Below are positions 16,928 through 24,441 of a stretch of 38,143 nucleotides of DNA, piece by piece. The translations under genes and the position numbers were made by a program. The stretch comes from Rhodospirillaceae bacterium (GTDB lineage: Bacteria > Pseudomonadota > Alphaproteobacteria > Bin65), in the NCBI GenBank assembly GCA_009840595.1, contig VXNK01000120.1, positions 1-38,143 on the forward strand, given 5' to 3'. The stretch's first letter is position 1; each line of letters starts with the position of its first letter. The notes beneath the pieces were generated by a model, which ran no database searches, had not been told where the DNA came from, and saw only the letters and a program-made list of their open reading frames with translations.

Positions 16928-17704
16928 CTACTGCCGCGCCACCATCAGCTTCTTGGTCTCGGCGATCGCCTTGGCCGGGTTCAGGTGTTTCGGGCAGGTG
17001 TTGGTGCAGTTCATGATGGTGTGGCAGCGGTAGAGCCGGAACGGGTCTTCCAGATCGTCGAGCCGCTCGCCGGTATATTCGTCCCGGCTGTCGGCGATCC
17101 AGCGATAGGCCTGGAGCAGCACAGCCGGCCCCAGATAGCGCTCGCCGTTCCACCAGTAGGACGGGCAGCTCGTGCTGCACGAGAAGCAGAGGACGCATTC
17201 CCACAGCCCGTCCAGCTTCTCGCGGTCTTCCGGCGATTGCAGGCGCTCGCGCTCCGGCGCCGGCGTCCGGGTCTTGAGCCAGGGCTCGACCGAGGCGAGC
17301 TGGGCGTAGGCCTGGGTCAGATCCGGCACCAGGTCCTTGACCACGGGCAGATGGGGCAATGGATAGATCGCGATGTCGCCCCGGTAGTCGGCGATGAAGC
17401 TGGTGCAGGCCAGCGTGTTGGTGCCGCCGATGTTGAAGGCGCAGGAGCCGCACACCCCCTCGCGGCAGGAGCGGCGGAAGGCGAGGGTCGAATCGACCTC
17501 GTTCTTGATCTTGATGATCGCGTCGAGAACCATCGGCCCGCAATCGTCCAGATCGACGGTGTAGGTGTCGAGCCGCGGGTTGTCCGCGCCGTCAGGGTCG
17601 TAGCGGTAGATTTTGAACCGCCTGGGCCGCTTCGCCCCTTCGGGCGCCGGCCAGGCCTTGCCCTTCGCGATCCGGGAGTTCGGCGGCAGTCTGAATTGGG
17701 CCAT
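16928..17704 (-). CDS. sdhB: succinate dehydrogenase iron-sulfur subunit
   Basis: A 258-residue SdhB, which carries electrons from FAD to ubiquinone. The [2Fe-2S] cysteines are in CREGVCGSC plus the following TLAC; the [4Fe-4S] set in [12 protein letters not shown]; and the [3Fe-4S] set in [20 protein letters not shown]. All ligands are present and the length is standard for alphaproteobacteria. ATG at 17704, 50 bases after sdhA. Last gene of the sdhCDAB operon. Confidence 0.97.
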   Translation of the reverse strand: MAQFRLPPNSRIAKGKAWPAPEGAKRPRRFKIYRYDPDGADNPRLDTYTVDLDDCGPMVLDAIIKIKNEVDSTLAFRRSCREGVCGSCAFNIGGTNTLACTSFIADYRGDIAIYPLPHLPVVKDLVPDLTQAYAQLASVEPWLKTRTPAPERERLQSPEDREKLDGLWECVLCFSCSTSCPSYWWNGERYLGPAVLLQAYRWIADSRDEYTGERLDDLEDPFRLYRCHTIMNCTNTCPKHLNPAKAIAETKKLMVARQ

Positions 17705-17754
17705 AGGTTCCGTTTCTTTCCTGCGGGCGGTTCCGCGCCTTCGGCTTTCAGGCG

Positions 17755-19542
17755 CTAATAAACCCGTTCCTTCGGCGGGATCGGCGCCACGTCGTTGGTG
17801 AGCGTGTTCATGTGGACGGGGCGGTAGTCGATCGCCACGTCGCCGGCCTCGTCGCACCACGAGATGGTGTGCTTCATCCAGTTCTCGTCGTCGCGCTCCG
17901 GGAAATCCTCCCTTGCGTGCGCGCCGCGGCTCTCCTCGCGGTTGGCGGCCGAGACGATGGTGACCAGCGCCTGGTAGATCAGATTGTCGAACTCCAGGGT
18001 CTCGACCAGGTCGGTGTTCCAGATCATCGAGCGGTCGGCGACCTTGAGATCGTCGCGCAGGGCCCAGATATCCTTCATCCGCGCGACGCCTTCGCCGAGA
18101 ATGTCGCCGTCACGGAAGACGGCGCAGTTGGACTGCATGACCCTCTGCATTTCCAGCCGGGCGGCGGCCGTCGGCGTGCCGCCGTCGGCATGGCGCATCC
18201 GGTCGAGCCGGTCGAGCGCCAAGTCGTCGGCGCCGTTCCTTAATGGCCGGTGGCGCGCGCCGGGGGCGATGGTTTCCGCGCAATGGTCGGCGGCGGCGCG
18301 GCCGAACACGACCAGATCGAGCAGCGAGTTCGAGCCCAGCCGGTTGGCGCCGTGGACCGAGACGCAGGCCGCCTCGCCGATCGCCATCAGGCCGGGCACC
18401 GTGGCGTCGGCGTCTCCGTTCCGCTTCGTGACCGCCTCGCCCCGGTAGTTGGTCGGCACGCCGCCCATATTGTAATGGCAAGTCGGCAGGACGGGCATCG
18501 GATTCTTGGTGATGTCGACGCCGGCGAAGATGCGCGCGGTCTCCGAAATGCCCGGCAGCCGCCGGGCGATGGCGTCCGGGTCCAGATGCTCGATATGCAG
18601 GAAGATGTGGTCGGCGTCCGGGCCGACGCCGCGGCCTTCGCGGATCTCCAGGGTCATCGAGCGGCTGACGACATCGCGCGAGGCGAGGTCCTTGGCCGAG
18701 GGCGCATAGCGCTCCATGAAGCGCTCGCCCTCCGAGTTGGTGAGATAGCCGCCCTCGCCGCGCACCCCCTCGGTGATCAGGCAGCCGGCGCCGTAGATGC
18801 CGGTCGGGTGGAACTGCACGAACTCCATGTCCTGGCAGGGTACGCCGGCGCGTAGGGCCATGGCGTTGCCGTCGCCGGTCTGGGTGTGGGCGCCGGTGCA
18901 GGAGAAATAGATGCGGCCGTAGCCGCCGGTCGCCAGCACGGTCTGGTGGGCGCGGAAGCGGTGGATGGTGCCGTCGTCCAGGTTCCAGGCGACGACGCCG
19001 AGCACCTCGCCGTCCTCGACCAGCAGGTCGATGGCGAAATATTCGACGAAGAATTCCGCGTTGTGGCGCAGGCTCTGCTGGTAGAGCGTGTGCAGGATGG
19101 CGTGGCCGGTCCGGTCGGCGGCGGCGCAGGTGCGCTGCGCGATGCCCTCGCCGAAATTGGTCGTCATGCCGCCGAAGGCGCGCTGGTAGATCTTGCCCTC
19201 CGGCGTCCGGCTGAAGGGCACACCGTGATGCTCCAGCTCGATGATCGCCGGGATCGCCTCCTTGCACATATATTCGATGGCGTCCTGGTCGCCGAGCCAG
19301 TCGGCGCCCTTGACCGTGTCGTACATGTGCCAGCGCCAGTCGTCCTCGCCCATGTTGCCGAGCGCGGCGGAGATGCCGCCCTGGGCCGCAACGGTGTGGG
19401 AGCGGGTCGGGAAGACCTTGGTGATGCAGGCGGTGCGCAGGCCCTTCTCGGCCATGCCGAAGGTGGCGCGCAGCCCCGCGCCGCCGGCGCCGACGACGAC
19501 GACATCGTATTGGTGTTCGACGATCTCGTAGGCCTTGCCCAT
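17755..19542 (-). CDS. sdhA: succinate dehydrogenase flavoprotein subunit
   Basis: A 595-residue SdhA, the succinate-oxidising subunit. The FAD-binding fold is at [20 protein letters not shown], and covalent flavin attachment is expected at His49 in [15 protein letters not shown]. Substrate and catalytic regions include [21 protein letters not shown] and the [20 protein letters not shown] block; the C-terminal HTISWCDE region is also typical. Full length, with no sign of damage. It starts 7 bases after the sdhD stop. Confidence 0.98.
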   Translation of the reverse strand: MGKAYEIVEHQYDVVVVGAGGAGLRATFGMAEKGLRTACITKVFPTRSHTVAAQGGISAALGNMGEDDWRWHMYDTVKGADWLGDQDAIEYMCKEAIPAIIELEHHGVPFSRTPEGKIYQRAFGGMTTNFGEGIAQRTCAAADRTGHAILHTLYQQSLRHNAEFFVEYFAIDLLVEDGEVLGVVAWNLDDGTIHRFRAHQTVLATGGYGRIYFSCTGAHTQTGDGNAMALRAGVPCQDMEFVQFHPTGIYGAGCLITEGVRGEGGYLTNSEGERFMERYAPSAKDLASRDVVSRSMTLEIREGRGVGPDADHIFLHIEHLDPDAIARRLPGISETARIFAGVDITKNPMPVLPTCHYNMGGVPTNYRGEAVTKRNGDADATVPGLMAIGEAACVSVHGANRLGSNSLLDLVVFGRAAADHCAETIAPGARHRPLRNGADDLALDRLDRMRHADGGTPTAAARLEMQRVMQSNCAVFRDGDILGEGVARMKDIWALRDDLKVADRSMIWNTDLVETLEFDNLIYQALVTIVSAANREESRGAHAREDFPERDDENWMKHTISWCDEAGDVAIDYRPVHMNTLTNDVAPIPPKERVY

Positions 19543-19549
19543 GCCTGCC

Positions 19550-19930
19550 CTATCCCCCGAACGCCAGCTTGAGCACGGAAACGATCCCGATGCCGCCGAA
19601 CAGCAGCGCGGCGAGCTTGACGAACACGATCAGGCCGATCTTCCAGCCCTCGTTATGGACATAGTCCTCGATCACGACCTGGAGGCCGAGCTGGCCGTGG
19701 TGGAAGGCGGCCAGGATCGTCATGACCAGGAGCCCGGCCGTGACCGGATTGCCGAGCCAGTCGAGGATGGCGCCGCGGTCGGCGCCGGCCAGCATCAGGA
19801 TGCTGACCACGAACCAGACCGTGAGCGGCACCAGCGCGATGGCGGTCACCCGCTGCGCCCACCAGTGATGCGTCCCTTCCTTCGCGCTGCCGAGGCCGCG
19901 GACCCGGCCGAGCGGGGTCCGGAAGCTCAT
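19550..19930 (-). CDS. sdhD: succinate dehydrogenase membrane anchor subunit D
   Basis: A 126-residue membrane anchor with three transmembrane helices (residues about 27-49, 62-82 and 98-120). The conserved opening [20 protein letters not shown] leads into the first helix, and the second contains [19 protein letters not shown], with the histidine and DY residues of the haem and quinone region. The ATG overlaps the end of sdhC by 4 bases (ATGA). Inner membrane. Confidence 0.95.
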   Translation of the reverse strand: MSFRTPLGRVRGLGSAKEGTHHWWAQRVTAIALVPLTVWFVVSILMLAGADRGAILDWLGNPVTAGLLVMTILAAFHHGQLGLQVVIEDYVHNEGWKIGLIVFVKLAALLFGGIGIVSVLKLAFGG

Positions 19931-20340
19931 GCCGGCGCTCCCGCGGGCGTCAGCGCGATAACGGCGGACAGCACGGTGAGCGCCGTGGCAGCGGCCAAGA
20001 CGACCATCCCGCTCGCTCGCGCCGGACCGAGTTCGAGGCCGATGCCGGCGTCCCAGAACAGGTGCCGGATGCCGTTGCACAGGTGATAGTAGAGCGCGAA
20101 GGCCCAGGCGATCAGCAGGACGATGCCGGGCCAGCTCGCCACGATGCCCTGGATCCAGGCGAAATAGGCCGCGCTCGAGGCCGCGGCGGCGAGCCACCAG
20201 ACCAGCAGCAGCGTGCCGAGGGCCAGCGCCACCCCGGTGATCCGGTGGAGGATGGACAGCACCGATGTCCATTGCGGCTTGTAGACCTGGAGGTGGGGCG
20301 AGAGCGGCCGGTCGCGCCGGGCCGGGGGGTCGGAAGCCAT
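19927..20340 (-). CDS. sdhC: succinate dehydrogenase cytochrome b556 subunit
   Basis: A 137-residue SdhC with three predicted transmembrane helices. The family signature RPLSPHLQVYKPQWTSVLSI is at residues 11-30, with LHRITG following. The haem-ligand motif HLCNGIRHLFWD begins at His86. First gene of the sdhCDAB operon; the ATG at 20340 is consistent with the usual length. The promoter must lie in the 147 bases up to the fitB gene, where no clear hexamers stand out. Confidence 0.95.
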   Translation of the reverse strand: MASDPPARRDRPLSPHLQVYKPQWTSVLSILHRITGVALALGTLLLVWWLAAAASSAAYFAWIQGIVASWPGIVLLIAWAFALYYHLCNGIRHLFWDAGIGLELGPARASGMVVLAAATALTVLSAVIALTPAGAPA

Positions 20341-20436
20341 GTGCCATCCGTCGGGGCGGGAACTGTGACGGGTGTTTATTGCGCCACCGCGGATGAGAGG
20401 CAAGATGCATGGCCGCAGCTTGCGGCGATATTGCGT

Positions 20437-20466
20437 CCCCTTCGGCAGGCTCGGGGCGGGCTCCCG
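20437..20466. repeat. short repeat fragment upstream of sdhC
   Basis: CCCCTTCGGCAGGCTCGGGG followed by CGGGCTCCCG is a near copy, in the opposite orientation, of part of the composite repeat at 37720-37780. A shorter relative occurs at 16369-16396. It lies in the sdh upstream region. Confidence 0.55.
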
Positions 20467-20487
20467 ATACGGTACACCGGCCGTATC

Positions 20488-20907
20488 CTACGCTATCCAC
20501 GGATCGACGGTCTTCAATCCCGCCGCCTCGAACGGCGCGGTGTCTCGCGTCGCCACCATCATGCCATTGGCTGCGGCGGTCGCCGCAATGTAACCGTCAG
20601 ACACTGGGATCGTCCGTCCCTCGGACCGCGCTTTCGCCATCAGCGCCGCATAAGCCTGCGAAGCCGGCAGATCGAATGCCAATACCCGCCCTGCGAACAT
20701 CGGCAGGATCTGTCGCTCCAAATCCTCGTGCAGCCGGTCCCGGCGGCGGCCGGCCGGCAGCGACTGCACCCCGAAGCGGAGCTCAGCGACAGTAATCGCG
20801 GACAGGTACAGCGTTTCCAGCGCCTGGGCGTCGAGCCATGCGGAGACGCGGGGCTCCGGAGCCCCGCGCAGCGGCTCCGACACCACGTTGGTGTCTACCA
20901 GAATCAT
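20488..20907 (-). CDS. PIN-domain ribonuclease toxin (FitB/VapC family)
   Basis: A 139-residue PIN-domain protein. The acidic metal-binding residues are all present: Asp5 (ILVDTNVVSE), Glu42 (SAITVAELRFG), Asp104 (PVSDGYIAATA) and Asp122 (ATRDTAPFEAAG). The order and the LPAGRRRDRL loop match the FitB branch of VapC-type toxins, which cleave RNA. The ATG overlaps the stop of the upstream antitoxin gene by 4 bases, the usual antitoxin-first arrangement. It looks intact and probably functional. Its specific RNA target cannot be inferred. Confidence 0.93.
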   Translation of the reverse strand: MILVDTNVVSEPLRGAPEPRVSAWLDAQALETLYLSAITVAELRFGVQSLPAGRRRDRLHEDLERQILPMFAGRVLAFDLPASQAYAALMAKARSEGRTIPVSDGYIAATAAANGMMVATRDTAPFEAAGLKTVDPWIA

Positions 20908-21155
20908 TCCAGATTGATCGGCCGGGCCGGAGCGGTCTCGCGCTGGGAGAAGCCCGCGAACTCCTCGTCCGTCAGCCCGGCGCGCCGGCCGACAGCGGTC
21001 AGCAGCGTCCCCAGCGCGGCCCGCCCTTCCGGCAGGACCGTTTCCGCCAGGATGGCGCGCACCTCCGCCTCGGTGCTGCGGCCCCTCAAGGCCGCACGCA
21101 CGCGCAAAGCGCGGTGCACCTCGTCGGACAGGTTGCGCACGGTCAGCATGGCCAT
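20904..21155 (-). CDS. ribbon-helix-helix antitoxin (FitA/VapB-like)
   Basis: An 83-residue FitA-type antitoxin. The RHH DNA-binding domain is N-terminal (MLTVRNLSDEVHRALRVRAA, then LRGRSTEAEVRAIL), and the C-terminal tail would wrap the toxin. The start is taken as the ATG at 21155, giving MAMLTVRNL; the ATG two codons later would also fit, while the ATG at 21197 lies within the operator and is unlikely. It is co-transcribed with the PIN toxin. The inverted repeats just upstream are likely its own operator. Confidence 0.9.
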   Translation of the reverse strand: MAMLTVRNLSDEVHRALRVRAALRGRSTEAEVRAILAETVLPEGRAALGTLLTAVGRRAGLTDEEFAGFSQRETAPARPINLE

Positions 21156-21183
21156 TGTCGATGATCCAATGTGCCTTCGATGC

Positions 21184-21216
21184 ATGCAATCTATCAATAT
21201 GATTGCATCAATGCAA
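21184..21216. promoter_or_regulatory. compound inverted-repeat operator of the fitAB-like pair
   Basis: ATGCAATC at 21184-21191 and GATTGCAT at 21201-21208 form a perfect eight-base inverted repeat with nine bases between. A second inverted repeat, TTGCAT-CA-ATGCAA, overlaps at 21203-21216, and TGCATGCA at 21181-21188 is itself palindromic. Nested half-sites of TGCAAT type are what an RHH antitoxin dimer or toxin-antitoxin hetero-octamer would bind for autoregulation. AT-rich against a GC-rich background, so chance is less likely. Confidence 0.65.
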
Positions 21217-21294
21217 GCGCCCCGAAACGGCCCGGCTTCACGCCGGCCCGGGTTCTTCGGCGCCCGGCAGCCGTCGATCGCCCTTCGAGAGCAG

Positions 21295-22344
21295 CTATCG
21301 CGGGATCAGGACGGTGTAGTCGAGGTCGAGCACGACGCTTTCCGGGTAGCGGCCGTCGCCGTCCCTGTCCGGGAAGCCGGCGCAGGGCGTGTCCTTTGCC
21401 GCCACCGTGCGCAGCCGCAGCGCGCCGAGCGCGGCGTTGCCCGGCAGCTCCAGCCGCTCGACGACCTCCGACCAGGCATAGATCGTATCGCCGGCGAACA
21501 CCGGGCTCACATGCCGGCCGCCGTTGATCGCGGCGATCCGGAAGCCGTTGGCGAGGCCGTTGAAGCTGAGCGCACGCGCCACGCTCATGACATGGCCGCC
21601 ATAGACCAGCCGCCGGCCGAACCGGCCCCCGCCCTCGGTGTGCTGGTTGAAATGCACCTTCGCGGTGTTCTGGTAGAGCCGGGTCGCGGTCGCATGCACG
21701 GCCTCCTCGATCGTCATGCCGTCGACATGGTCGATCTTCTCGCCCGGCGCATAATCGCCCCAGCGCCACGCCTCGCCGGACAGTTCGTCGTTCCAGCCGT
21801 CCGGGTCGAACGCGGCCGGCGCCGCGAGCCTGCCCGCCGCAACCGCCCCGGGCAGGTCCGGCACGGCCGGCTCGGGCGCCGGCGCGCTGGAACCCCGCTT
21901 GCGCACCATCACCCAGCGGACATAGCCGAGCACCCTTGCGCCGCGCTGGTTCTCCCCGGTCGTGCGGACCCAGACGATGCCGGTTTTGCCGTTGGCGTTC
22001 TCGCGCAGGCCGATCACCTCGGTGCGGGCGGCGAGGCTGTCGCCGGGAAACACCGGCGCGCCGAACGTACAATCGGCATAGCCCAGGTTGGCGACGGCGT
22101 TCAGCGAGATATCCGGCACCGTCTTGCCGAACACCGTGTGGAACACCAGCAGGTCGTCCAGCGGCGCGCGTTCGTAGCCGACGGCCTGCGCGAACGCATC
22201 CGACGACTGTACGGCGAAGCGGCTACCGGTGAGCGCCGTGTAGAGCGCAGCGTCGCCCGCCGTCAGCGTGCGCGGCGTGGCGTGGCGGATGCGCTGGCCG
22301 ACGCGGAAGTCCTCGAAGAAGTTGCCGGGGTTGGTCTTGGTCAT
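21295..22344 (-). CDS. mcd: mesaconyl-CoA hydratase (beta-methylmalyl-CoA dehydratase), MaoC-like
   Basis: A 349-residue double hot-dog MaoC-family hydratase. The opening TNPGNFFEDFRVGQRIRHAT, the internal KTVPDISLNAVANLGYADCT, and RLYQNTAKVHFNQHTEGGGR with YGGHVMSVARALSFNGLANG follow the pattern I recall for Rhodobacter mesaconyl-CoA hydratase. That enzyme interconverts mesaconyl-C1-CoA and beta-methylmalyl-CoA in the ethylmalonyl-CoA pathway for acetyl-CoA assimilation. Its usual partner genes (ccr, ecm, mcd dehydrogenase, mcl) are not in the window. The gene symbol varies between papers (mch, meh, mcd). Its ATG at 22344 is the boundary of the AT-rich island. Confidence 0.87.
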   Translation of the reverse strand: MTKTNPGNFFEDFRVGQRIRHATPRTLTAGDAALYTALTGSRFAVQSSDAFAQAVGYERAPLDDLLVFHTVFGKTVPDISLNAVANLGYADCTFGAPVFPGDSLAARTEVIGLRENANGKTGIVWVRTTGENQRGARVLGYVRWVMVRKRGSSAPAPEPAVPDLPGAVAAGRLAAPAAFDPDGWNDELSGEAWRWGDYAPGEKIDHVDGMTIEEAVHATATRLYQNTAKVHFNQHTEGGGRFGRRLVYGGHVMSVARALSFNGLANGFRIAAINGGRHVSPVFAGDTIYAWSEVVERLELPGNAALGALRLRTVAAKDTPCAGFPDRDGDGRYPESVVLDLDYTVLIPR

Positions 22345-22394
22345 AAAGCGTCAAACATTAACTCATTTCAGCAATACAAACTAAAAAGTGAAAT

Positions 22395-22410
22395 ACGAAA
22401 GATTTTTCGT
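22395..22410 (-). terminator. possible hairpin at the end of the toxin-antitoxin operon
   Basis: ACGAAA-GATT-TTTCGT gives a six-base stem and four-base loop overlapping the stop codon of the 152-residue gene. A T-rich stretch (CACTTTTTAG on the minus strand) follows about ten bases later. Weak, since the stem is short and overlaps coding sequence. Confidence 0.3.
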
Positions 22411-22868
22411 CAAGCCGCTGCCTCAATTTCCGCTAAATCCTTGGTGAAGTCAAACACCATTTGTAGCGGTTCAATACTGGGGTGGCGTTCATTGTAGCTG
22501 TCTACATCCATCTTTAGCTGTTTGCAATCGCCCACAATTTGCTGCCTGCGCTGCTGAAATGACAGTTTCATGTGCGCACGAGACGCCGTACGCAAATCGT
22601 CCCATAGCACCAATTGTTTTCCGTTTCTTTGCACAGTCGCAGAATGCTTCACTCGGACTCGCCTGCCTCGCGAATCAGTCATATACTCTTCACGCATAGC
22701 GCGAGAAATATCTTCGGCGCATTTGGATATTGCGGCTGAAGGGTGCAATTCCCAAAGATTGTTCCGTATTGCCCAAGCCGCAATATCTTTTGATCGCGCC
22801 GGCCATTCCTCGCCAGAGAGACGATACTGATTGACGATCTTCTGCATTTGTTTAGTGTAAGCCGTCAC
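22410..22868 (-). CDS. uncharacterised 152-residue third gene of the HigB/HigA-ImmA operon
   Basis: Not recognised as a named domain. The GTG start at 22868 is supported by a strong TTAGGAGG Shine-Dalgarno that overlaps the stop codon of the preceding gene, so the two are translationally coupled. The N-terminal half (SKDIAAWAIRNNLW) could be a small helical DNA- or protein-binding region. A basic stretch, TDSRGRRVRVKHS, follows at residues 64-76, then LVLWDDLRTASRAHMKLSFQ and QQRRQQIVGDCKQLKMDVDS. The acidic end reads MVFDFTKDLAEIEAAA. No membrane segment, no signal peptide. I recall similar proteins next to HTH-ImmA antitoxins in other bacteria, but cannot confirm this here. It may be an accessory regulator or third partner of the toxin system. 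Confidence 0.82.
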   Translation of the reverse strand: MTAYTKQMQKIVNQYRLSGEEWPARSKDIAAWAIRNNLWELHPSAAISKCAEDISRAMREEYMTDSRGRRVRVKHSATVQRNGKQLVLWDDLRTASRAHMKLSFQQRRQQIVGDCKQLKMDVDSYNERHPSIEPLQMVFDFTKDLAEIEAAA

Positions 22869-22877
22869 TGTTGCCTC

Positions 22878-23999
22878 CTAAACCTCAATAGGTGTTGAGT
22901 AACCATACCCGTCTGTTAATGCAGTCGCGGTTACTGCGTGTCGAATTTTGACCTGGAACTTCTTGAATAAATCCCATCGGCCCGTCTTTTTTTGCAATTG
23001 CCCTGCTACGATACCCGGATGGCGTTCCACTATCCGAGAAAATCCAATCAGGCGTTCCGTAGAAAATATGGGATCCAGACGGTCAATAAAGTCATCAATC
23101 TCGGCCTGTGGGACACAAAATTCCGCAGCAGCTTCATTCGCTAACTGCTCAGAAAGCGGTAGTTCGTGCGATTCCGATAAATCGTCTGGTTCGTCGATAA
23201 TAATTCCAGCTTTCCCATCTTCATTCAAAACGTGCTCCAACTCATGGCGCAAATTGAACCAGAAATTATCAATACGATCAAAACGCATAGTTAAACCAAT
23301 CACTGGATTCTGATCGTCAATCCAAAAGCAAACCCCTTCAATCTTCGAACCTGGGACCGGTTCGACAACCAAGAACCTTACTCCAGCATTTGCTAAAATT
23401 TTGGAAACATGCCGCGCTTCCTCGGGATCGGTCAATCGAGCTTCAAGTTCCGTTAACGCCAAACGTAGATTCTTTTTTGAGAAATTCTGTACACTCAGGG
23501 CATTAGCCAGTTGTCGAACACGGAAAACCCATGCCCACTGTATTTGAGACATTCGGTTTGCTTCGCTGCGACGAGCTGCGTGAGAAAACACTATTTCATC
23601 TTCAATCGAACTCAATTGAAAAAATCGTAGTATGCGAGTTTCCAAAACTTCTACGTTTTCTGACGCTTCAATCCAGCCTCTCTTTATCATTTCGCGAACG
23701 GGAAACTTGTCTCTGAGTGCCGCAGCCCTCGCAATCACTTCGGAAGCAGGCATCGTCTTGGATAACTGATAGGAACTTTCCAAGTTTAGCCAATAATGAG
23801 GGCTCGTACCGAGGGCAGCAGAAAATTCCTTTGCTGTTTCAGGGGTAATACCACGTTTGCCAGCGATTATTTCATTTACGAGCCGCGCAGGTCGCCCGAT
23901 AATTTCGGCAAACTCAAGTTGAGTCCATTCCCGCGCCTGCAATTCGTCGCGCAAAAAATCGCCGGGAGGGAATACCTCTGCGGGAATTCTGTCAGTCAT
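22878..23999 (-). CDS. higA: HigA-type HTH antitoxin fused to ImmA/IrrE metallopeptidase domain
   Basis: A 373-residue two-domain protein. Residues about 8-75 form an XRE/HigA helix-turn-helix (FPPGDFLRDELQAREWTQLE, then IIGRPARLVNEIIAGKRGIT). Residues about 195-300 are an ImmA/IrrE-type zinc peptidase with HELEH at 252-256 and a likely third ligand, Glu289, in ANEAAAEFCVP. Single-domain HigA is about 100 residues, so the peptidase fusion is the extended form. It follows higB by 16 bases and has a GGGAGGA Shine-Dalgarno before the ATG at 23999. By analogy with ImmA, the peptidase could cleave the repressor part or another regulator on a stress signal; in this protein that is inference. Intact frame. 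Confidence 0.9.
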   Translation of the reverse strand: MTDRIPAEVFPPGDFLRDELQAREWTQLEFAEIIGRPARLVNEIIAGKRGITPETAKEFSAALGTSPHYWLNLESSYQLSKTMPASEVIARAAALRDKFPVREMIKRGWIEASENVEVLETRILRFFQLSSIEDEIVFSHAARRSEANRMSQIQWAWVFRVRQLANALSVQNFSKKNLRLALTELEARLTDPEEARHVSKILANAGVRFLVVEPVPGSKIEGVCFWIDDQNPVIGLTMRFDRIDNFWFNLRHELEHVLNEDGKAGIIIDEPDDLSESHELPLSEQLANEAAAEFCVPQAEIDDFIDRLDPIFSTERLIGFSRIVERHPGIVAGQLQKKTGRWDLFKKFQVKIRHAVTATALTDGYGYSTPIEV

Positions 24000-24015
24000 G
24001 TTTTCCTCCCTTCAT

Positions 24016-24312
24016 TTAGTGGTAGTCTACTATCTCAATGACATGTACCTTTTTATTGTTACCCTTTCCTTCGAATCTCACGATCAAGCGGTACTTGTCA
24101 TTGCAACGGAGTGAATGTTGGCCCTGTCGATTCCCAACTAATTTTTCCAACCGTAGTCCACGAGAGGCGTAGATATCCCTTTCATCCACGGCAGCCCGGA
24201 TTGCCTGCATAGCCTTTCGGAAGCCCTTCACGACGCCGGGTTGAAAGCCAGCGTCGAATCGAGGGTCGACTTCCAGGCGGTCGAGATCGTCATCTTCAAA
24301 CTCGACATCCAT
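24016..24312 (-). CDS. higB: HigB-like RelE-family toxin
   Basis: A 98-residue HigB/RelE-fold protein, a ribosome-dependent mRNA endonuclease family. Its C-terminal half is the family core: LRLEKLVGNRQGQHSLRCND, KYRLIVRF and VHVIEIVDYH, where the LKG-R-G-W-S-R-N-YR-F pattern and the final DYH are typical. The N-terminal 20 residues are unusually acidic (EFEDDDLDRLEVD). It is the first gene of the operon (toxin first, as in other higBA loci). No good Shine-Dalgarno precedes the ATG at 24312, and the likely promoter is very close, so translation may be leaderless. Intact. Confidence 0.9.
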   Translation of the reverse strand: MDVEFEDDDLDRLEVDPRFDAGFQPGVVKGFRKAMQAIRAAVDERDIYASRGLRLEKLVGNRQGQHSLRCNDKYRLIVRFEGKGNNKKVHVIEIVDYH

Positions 24313-24323
24313 CGTGAGCCTAG

Positions 24324-24376
24324 CATATATTGCTTATTTTGAATTGTGTCAATTACATTTTTACACTTGTTGTAAA
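24324..24376 (-). promoter_or_regulatory. higB promoter with overlapping inverted repeats
   Basis: On the minus strand TTGACA (24352-24347) and TATATG (24329-24324) are separated by 17 bases, a near-consensus housekeeping promoter. The start of transcription would fall about 5 bases before the higB ATG. AATTG-TGT-CAATT (24342-24354) overlaps the -35 hexamer, and TTTACA-N5-TGTAAA (24360-24376) lies just upstream. These are candidate HigA operators placed to block polymerase. Confidence 0.65.
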
Positions 24377-24441
24377 TTTAGGAATATAGACAAATCGCCG
24401 CATTGGGGGTTGAACACCGTGAGACAGCCGTCTCGAAGGCC

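Larger units (their letters stand above)
22345..24420. other. AT-rich island carrying a three-gene toxin-antitoxin operon
   Basis: Base composition drops sharply from about 70% GC to an estimated mid-40s between the mesaconyl-CoA hydratase start and the tlpA-like gene end. Codon choice in the three genes inside is correspondingly AT-rich (many AAA, AAT, TTT codons). Flanking genes on both sides resume GC-rich composition at once. No integrase, transposase, tRNA or obvious flanking direct repeat was found, so the mode of entry is unknown. The change itself is direct observation; horizontal acquisition is inference. Confidence 0.85.

Noticed and set aside
20062-22497. 811-codon plus-strand frame over the FitAB pair and mesaconyl-CoA hydratase
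   Set aside because: It runs antisense to three recognisable genes and has no domain of its own.
22345-24420. Prophage or integrative element
   Set aside because: No integrase, phage structural gene, attachment-site repeat or tRNA target was seen; only three toxin-antitoxin-type genes.
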